Shown piece after piece: positions 61,416-64,000 of a stretch of 64,000 nucleotides of DNA. Made by a program: the position numbers and the translations under genes. This DNA is from JAEUIE01 sp046350055 (GTDB taxonomy: Bacteria; Planctomycetota; Planctomycetia; Gemmatales; HRBIN36). Numbering within the stretch: the stretch's first letter is position 1; every line of letters begins with the position of its first letter. Where the stretch lies: NCBI GenBank assembly GCA_046350055.1, contig JAXMBC010000001.1:3038001-3102000 (forward strand), in the 5' to 3' direction. The notes below the pieces were generated by a model that was not told the origin of the DNA, ran no database searches, and worked only from the letters and a program-made list of their open reading frames with translations.

Positions 61416-64000
61416 ATGGCTATGATCGACCACCCGAGCACTGAACTGTTGAGCCGATACCTGGCTGGTCGTACTTCGGCGAATGAAAGTCAACTCGTTG
61501 AACAACATATCGCTCAGTGCGAAGAGTGCACCAGCCAACTAGACAAGATATCCTCGCAGGGTGATGCTTTCGAAGCCAAGCTGGTGGCTTCTGCTCAATC
61601 AAGCAAGCCTGACATCGAAAGGTCTTCGGGTGTCACATCAGGTACCAAAGTCGGTACCTACGTTCTTCGAGAACTGCTCGGCCAGGGAGGGATGGGCCAG
61701 GTCTGGCAAGCTGAGCAGACGGAACCTATCAAGCGTACTGTTGCCATCAAGCTGGTGAAATCCGATCTGGCTGGTCGTCAGGTACTGGCCCGTTTCGAAG
61801 CGGAGCGTCAGGCTTTGACGATGATGGATCACCCCAACATCGCCAGGATTCTGGATGCCGGGGCAATGCCTGATGGTAAACCCTATTTCGTCATGGAGCT
61901 GGTGCGTGGTATTCCCATCAACCGCTACTGCGATGAGGCCCGACTCAATACCGAAGAGCGTTTAGCTCTCTTCATTCCGGTCTGTCAGGCCATTCAGCAT
62001 GCTCATCAAAAGGGCATCATTCACCGTGACTTGAAGCCCAGCAATATCCTCATCACCCAGTACGATGGCAAGCCGGTGCCCAAGGTGATTGACTTCGGCG
62101 TGGCCAAGGCAGTGCATCAGCCGTTGACCGATCAATCGATGCAGACTGAATTGGGTTCGCTGATCGGTACGCTCGAGTACATGTCTCCCGAGCAGGCTGA
62201 TCTCAATAATCTCGACATTGATACCCGGGCAGACATCTATTCGCTCGGAGTGATTCTGTATGAACTGCTAGCAGGGTCGCCACCGTTTTCCTCGAAGCAG
62301 TTGCGGGCAGCGGCATTCACCGAGATGCTGCGGCTCATTCGTGAAATTGATCCGCCCAAGCCCAGCACCAAGCTGAGCAAGTCGGAAGCGTTGCCATCGA
62401 TTGCCGCCAATCGCAAGCTGGAGCCTCGACGGTTACAGACTCTGGTAACTGGGGATCTCGACTGGATCGTGATGAAGGCGCTAGCCAAGGAGCGAAATCA
62501 GCGTTACGACTCTGCCAACGGTTTTGCCCAGGATATACAGCGGTATCTGGTCAATGAGCCTGTGCAGGCCGGACCGCCAAGTGCCAGTTATCGCCTGCGC
62601 AAATTCGTGCAACGGAACCGGGGCAGCGTATTGGCCGCCAGTTTGCTCTTGGTCACCCTGGTAGCAGGCATCATCGGCACCAGCATTGGGTATTATCGTG
62701 CAGAGATGGCACGAACTGAAGAAGCGAAACAAAGACAGTTGGCCCAGAAGAAAGAGAAGGAAGCCCAGCTTGAGAAAGCCAATGCCGTAAAAGCAGCTGA
62801 GGCAGAGAAGGTGGCACGCCTGAAGGAGACCGAGGAAAAACAGTTTGCGCAGGCTATCAGTGATTTTGTCTGGAGTGATTTACTGGCACTAACTAGCGTT
62901 GAGGGACAGCTTCGTTTTGCAGGAGAAGACAAGCTGCCACTTGATCGGAATATGACGGTCAAGCAATTGCTGGATCGTGCAGGTGAGAAACTGAAAAAAC
63001 GAAAAGACCTCGCTCCCAGGATTGAAGCAGAGCTGAACTGGATCATTGGAGTCAACTACCGTGGACTGGGGGACTACCAGAGAGCTGTTCCTTTTTTGGA
63101 ACGAACAGTGGAACTGCATCGCAAGAACTATGGAGCAGATGCCCCTCCAACTCTTGGTGCTGAAGAAAGTTTAGCAGTGGCCTACGTTTACAACGATCAG
63201 GCCAAGCAGGCAATTGAGTTACTGTTGCGAGTTCGGAAGGAAATGCTGGCTCGGTTAGGACCAGATCAATTGGATGTGATCATTAATCTGCACAATCTGG
63301 CAGGCGCGTATGAAGCAACAAGCCAGTTCGACAAAGCGATACCCCTGTTTGAACAGGTGCGCGATGCCAAGGTAAAACGATTTGGAATGAACCATCCAGA
63401 AACCCTGCTAACGCTTGCCAGTCTGGGCAAGGCTTATCTCAAGGTTGGCAGGAATCAGGATGCCTTGGTATTGCTCGAAAAAGTACGAGATGGACGTATC
63501 GCCACTGGGGGGGCTGAACACCCTAACGCAGTGGAAGCGATGGAAATGCTCGCCCAGGCCTACAATGTCAATGGTCGAGTGGCTCAAGCCATCGAGCTTT
63601 ATGAGGAAGTAAGAAAAGGCCGAATTGCCATAGTAGGCGCAGATCATGCCAAAACGATCGCAACCACCAATAACCTTGCAACAGCCTATTTCGCTGCTCG
63701 TCGCTATACAGATGCGCTCAAGTTGTTAGAGCAGGTAAACCAGTACTATTCCCAGAAGTTGGACAGCAAGAACAGCACCAGGCTCATTGTCATGGGTAAT
63801 CTTGCTTCCTGCTACTATGAGTTGGGTCGGTACGTCGAAGCCGTTCAATTACAGGAAAAGGTACGGGATAGCCTGATTGCAAAACTGGGTGAAGATCATC
63901 CTGACACCCTTTTTACTCTTAACAATCTGGCTAAAACTTATTCGAAAAGCAAAAGAATACCTGAAGCATTGCTACACCATGAAAAGGCTGCGAGCGGAAT
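61416..64000 (+). CDS. Ser/Thr protein kinase with zinc motif and TPR tail (partial)
   Basis: Open from ATG 61416 (61422 also in frame) to the window edge, 861 residues so far, no stop. H31-x3-C35-x2-C38 resembles an anti-sigma zinc motif. The kinase domain starts near residue 79 (LRELLGQGGMGQVW), with catalytic Lys near 112 (VAIKLVK), H203-R-D205 (IIHRDLKPSN) and D226-F-G. A linker and one membrane helix (about 403-428) follow. A coiled-coil-like basic stretch leads into TPR repeats of kinesin-light-chain type (for example YGADAPPTLGAEESLAVAY and LGEDHPDTLFTLNNLAKTY). It is probably membrane-bound, with the TPRs outside or facing the other compartment, and may control the sigma factor encoded just before it. 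Confidence 0.9.
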   Translation, partial: MAMIDHPSTELLSRYLAGRTSANESQLVEQHIAQCEECTSQLDKISSQGDAFEAKLVASAQSSKPDIERSSGVTSGTKVGTYVLRELLGQGGMGQVWQAEQTEPIKRTVAIKLVKSDLAGRQVLARFEAERQALTMMDHPNIARILDAGAMPDGKPYFVMELVRGIPINRYCDEARLNTEERLALFIPVCQAIQHAHQKGIIHRDLKPSNILITQYDGKPVPKVIDFGVAKAVHQPLTDQSMQTELGSLIGTLEYMSPEQADLNNLDIDTRADIYSLGVILYELLAGSPPFSSKQLRAAAFTEMLRLIREIDPPKPSTKLSKSEALPSIAANRKLEPRRLQTLVTGDLDWIVMKALAKERNQRYDSANGFAQDIQRYLVNEPVQAGPPSASYRLRKFVQRNRGSVLAASLLLVTLVAGIIGTSIGYYRAEMARTEEAKQRQLAQKKEKEAQLEKANAVKAAEAEKVARLKETEEKQFAQAISDFVWSDLLALTSVEGQLRFAGEDKLPLDRNMTVKQLLDRAGEKLKKRKDLAPRIEAELNWIIGVNYRGLGDYQRAVPFLERTVELHRKNYGADAPPTLGAEESLAVAYVYNDQAKQAIELLLRVRKEMLARLGPDQLDVIINLHNLAGAYEATSQFDKAIPLFEQVRDAKVKRFGMNHPETLLTLASLGKAYLKVGRNQDALVLLEKVRDGRIATGGAEHPNAVEAMEMLAQAYNVNGRVAQAIELYEEVRKGRIAIVGADHAKTIATTNNLATAYFAARRYTDALKLLEQVNQYYSQKLDSKNSTRLIVMGNLASCYYELGRYVEAVQLQEKVRDSLIAKLGEDHPDTLFTLNNLAKTYSKSKRIPEALLHHEKAASG

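Overview
The window looks like a planctomycete, most likely from the Gemmata-type lineages. Evidence from the sequence is an ECF sigma factor followed directly by a zinc-motif Ser/Thr kinase with a TPR tail (60.8-64.0 kb), a PEP-CTERM protein with autotransporter-type beta-strand repeats, WD40/STAND proteins and fused MFS/spermidine synthase. The genus assignment is inference.

Layout. (1) 0.1-3.0 kb: small accessory genes (DUF4238, DUF2958, zinc-ribbon and unknown proteins), the last four in one leftward operon. (2) 3.3-5.2 kb: an exported fusion of a C39-like papain fold with a full acyl-CoA dehydrogenase. (3) 5.2-11.6 kb: mobilisation and replication accessory genes (VirD4/TraD-like ATPase, methyltransferase, Replic_Relax-like protein, DnaG-like primase). 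(4) 12.0-15.5 kb: DsbA-like oxidoreductase, small secreted protein, membrane-anchored patatin, then a GC-rich hairpin-rich island. (5) 15.5-21.0 kb: plasmid core, all leftward: dnaB, parB, parA, five phased iterons and a Rep initiator. (6) 21.1-24.0 kb: HEPN-motif protein, four-helix membrane protein, XRE regulator, a palindromic operator and a 43-residue basic peptide gene. (7) 24.1-35.0 kb, leftward: heavy-metal operon A (Cys/His-rich exported protein, RND adaptor, RND pump, His-rich protein, TolC, TPR protein, CadA/ZntA-type ATPase). (8) 35.5-45.3 kb: outer-membrane protein, MFS/spermidine synthase, an HTH-STAND ATPase next to a WD40 partner, and a hairpin-rich leader with two small genes. 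(9) 45.5-57.0 kb, rightward: metal operon B (Cys-rich proteins, TolC, adaptor, RND pump, Cys-rich lipoprotein, HMA protein, small lipoprotein, beta-carbonic anhydrase/SulP fusion). (10) 58.1 kb: the 3' part of a CAU tRNA gene. (11) 58.3-64.0 kb: PEP-CTERM protein, sigma factor and kinase, cut by the window edge.

Reading. The left 58 kb reads as a plasmid or integrated plasmid: its own initiator, partition pair, helicase, primase, mobilisation genes and two heavy-metal exporters. The tRNA fragment at 58106-58148 has the polarity expected of the far attachment site of an element integrated in a tRNA gene, with host chromosome to its right. If so, the intact tRNA lies off the left edge. The alternative, that the whole window is plasmid, cannot be excluded from this sequence. 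Most promising for undescribed biology are the peptidase/acyl-CoA dehydrogenase fusion, the HEPN/membrane/XRE module, the split STAND/WD40 pair, the two structured non-coding stretches and the family of Cys-rich exported proteins attached to the metal pumps.
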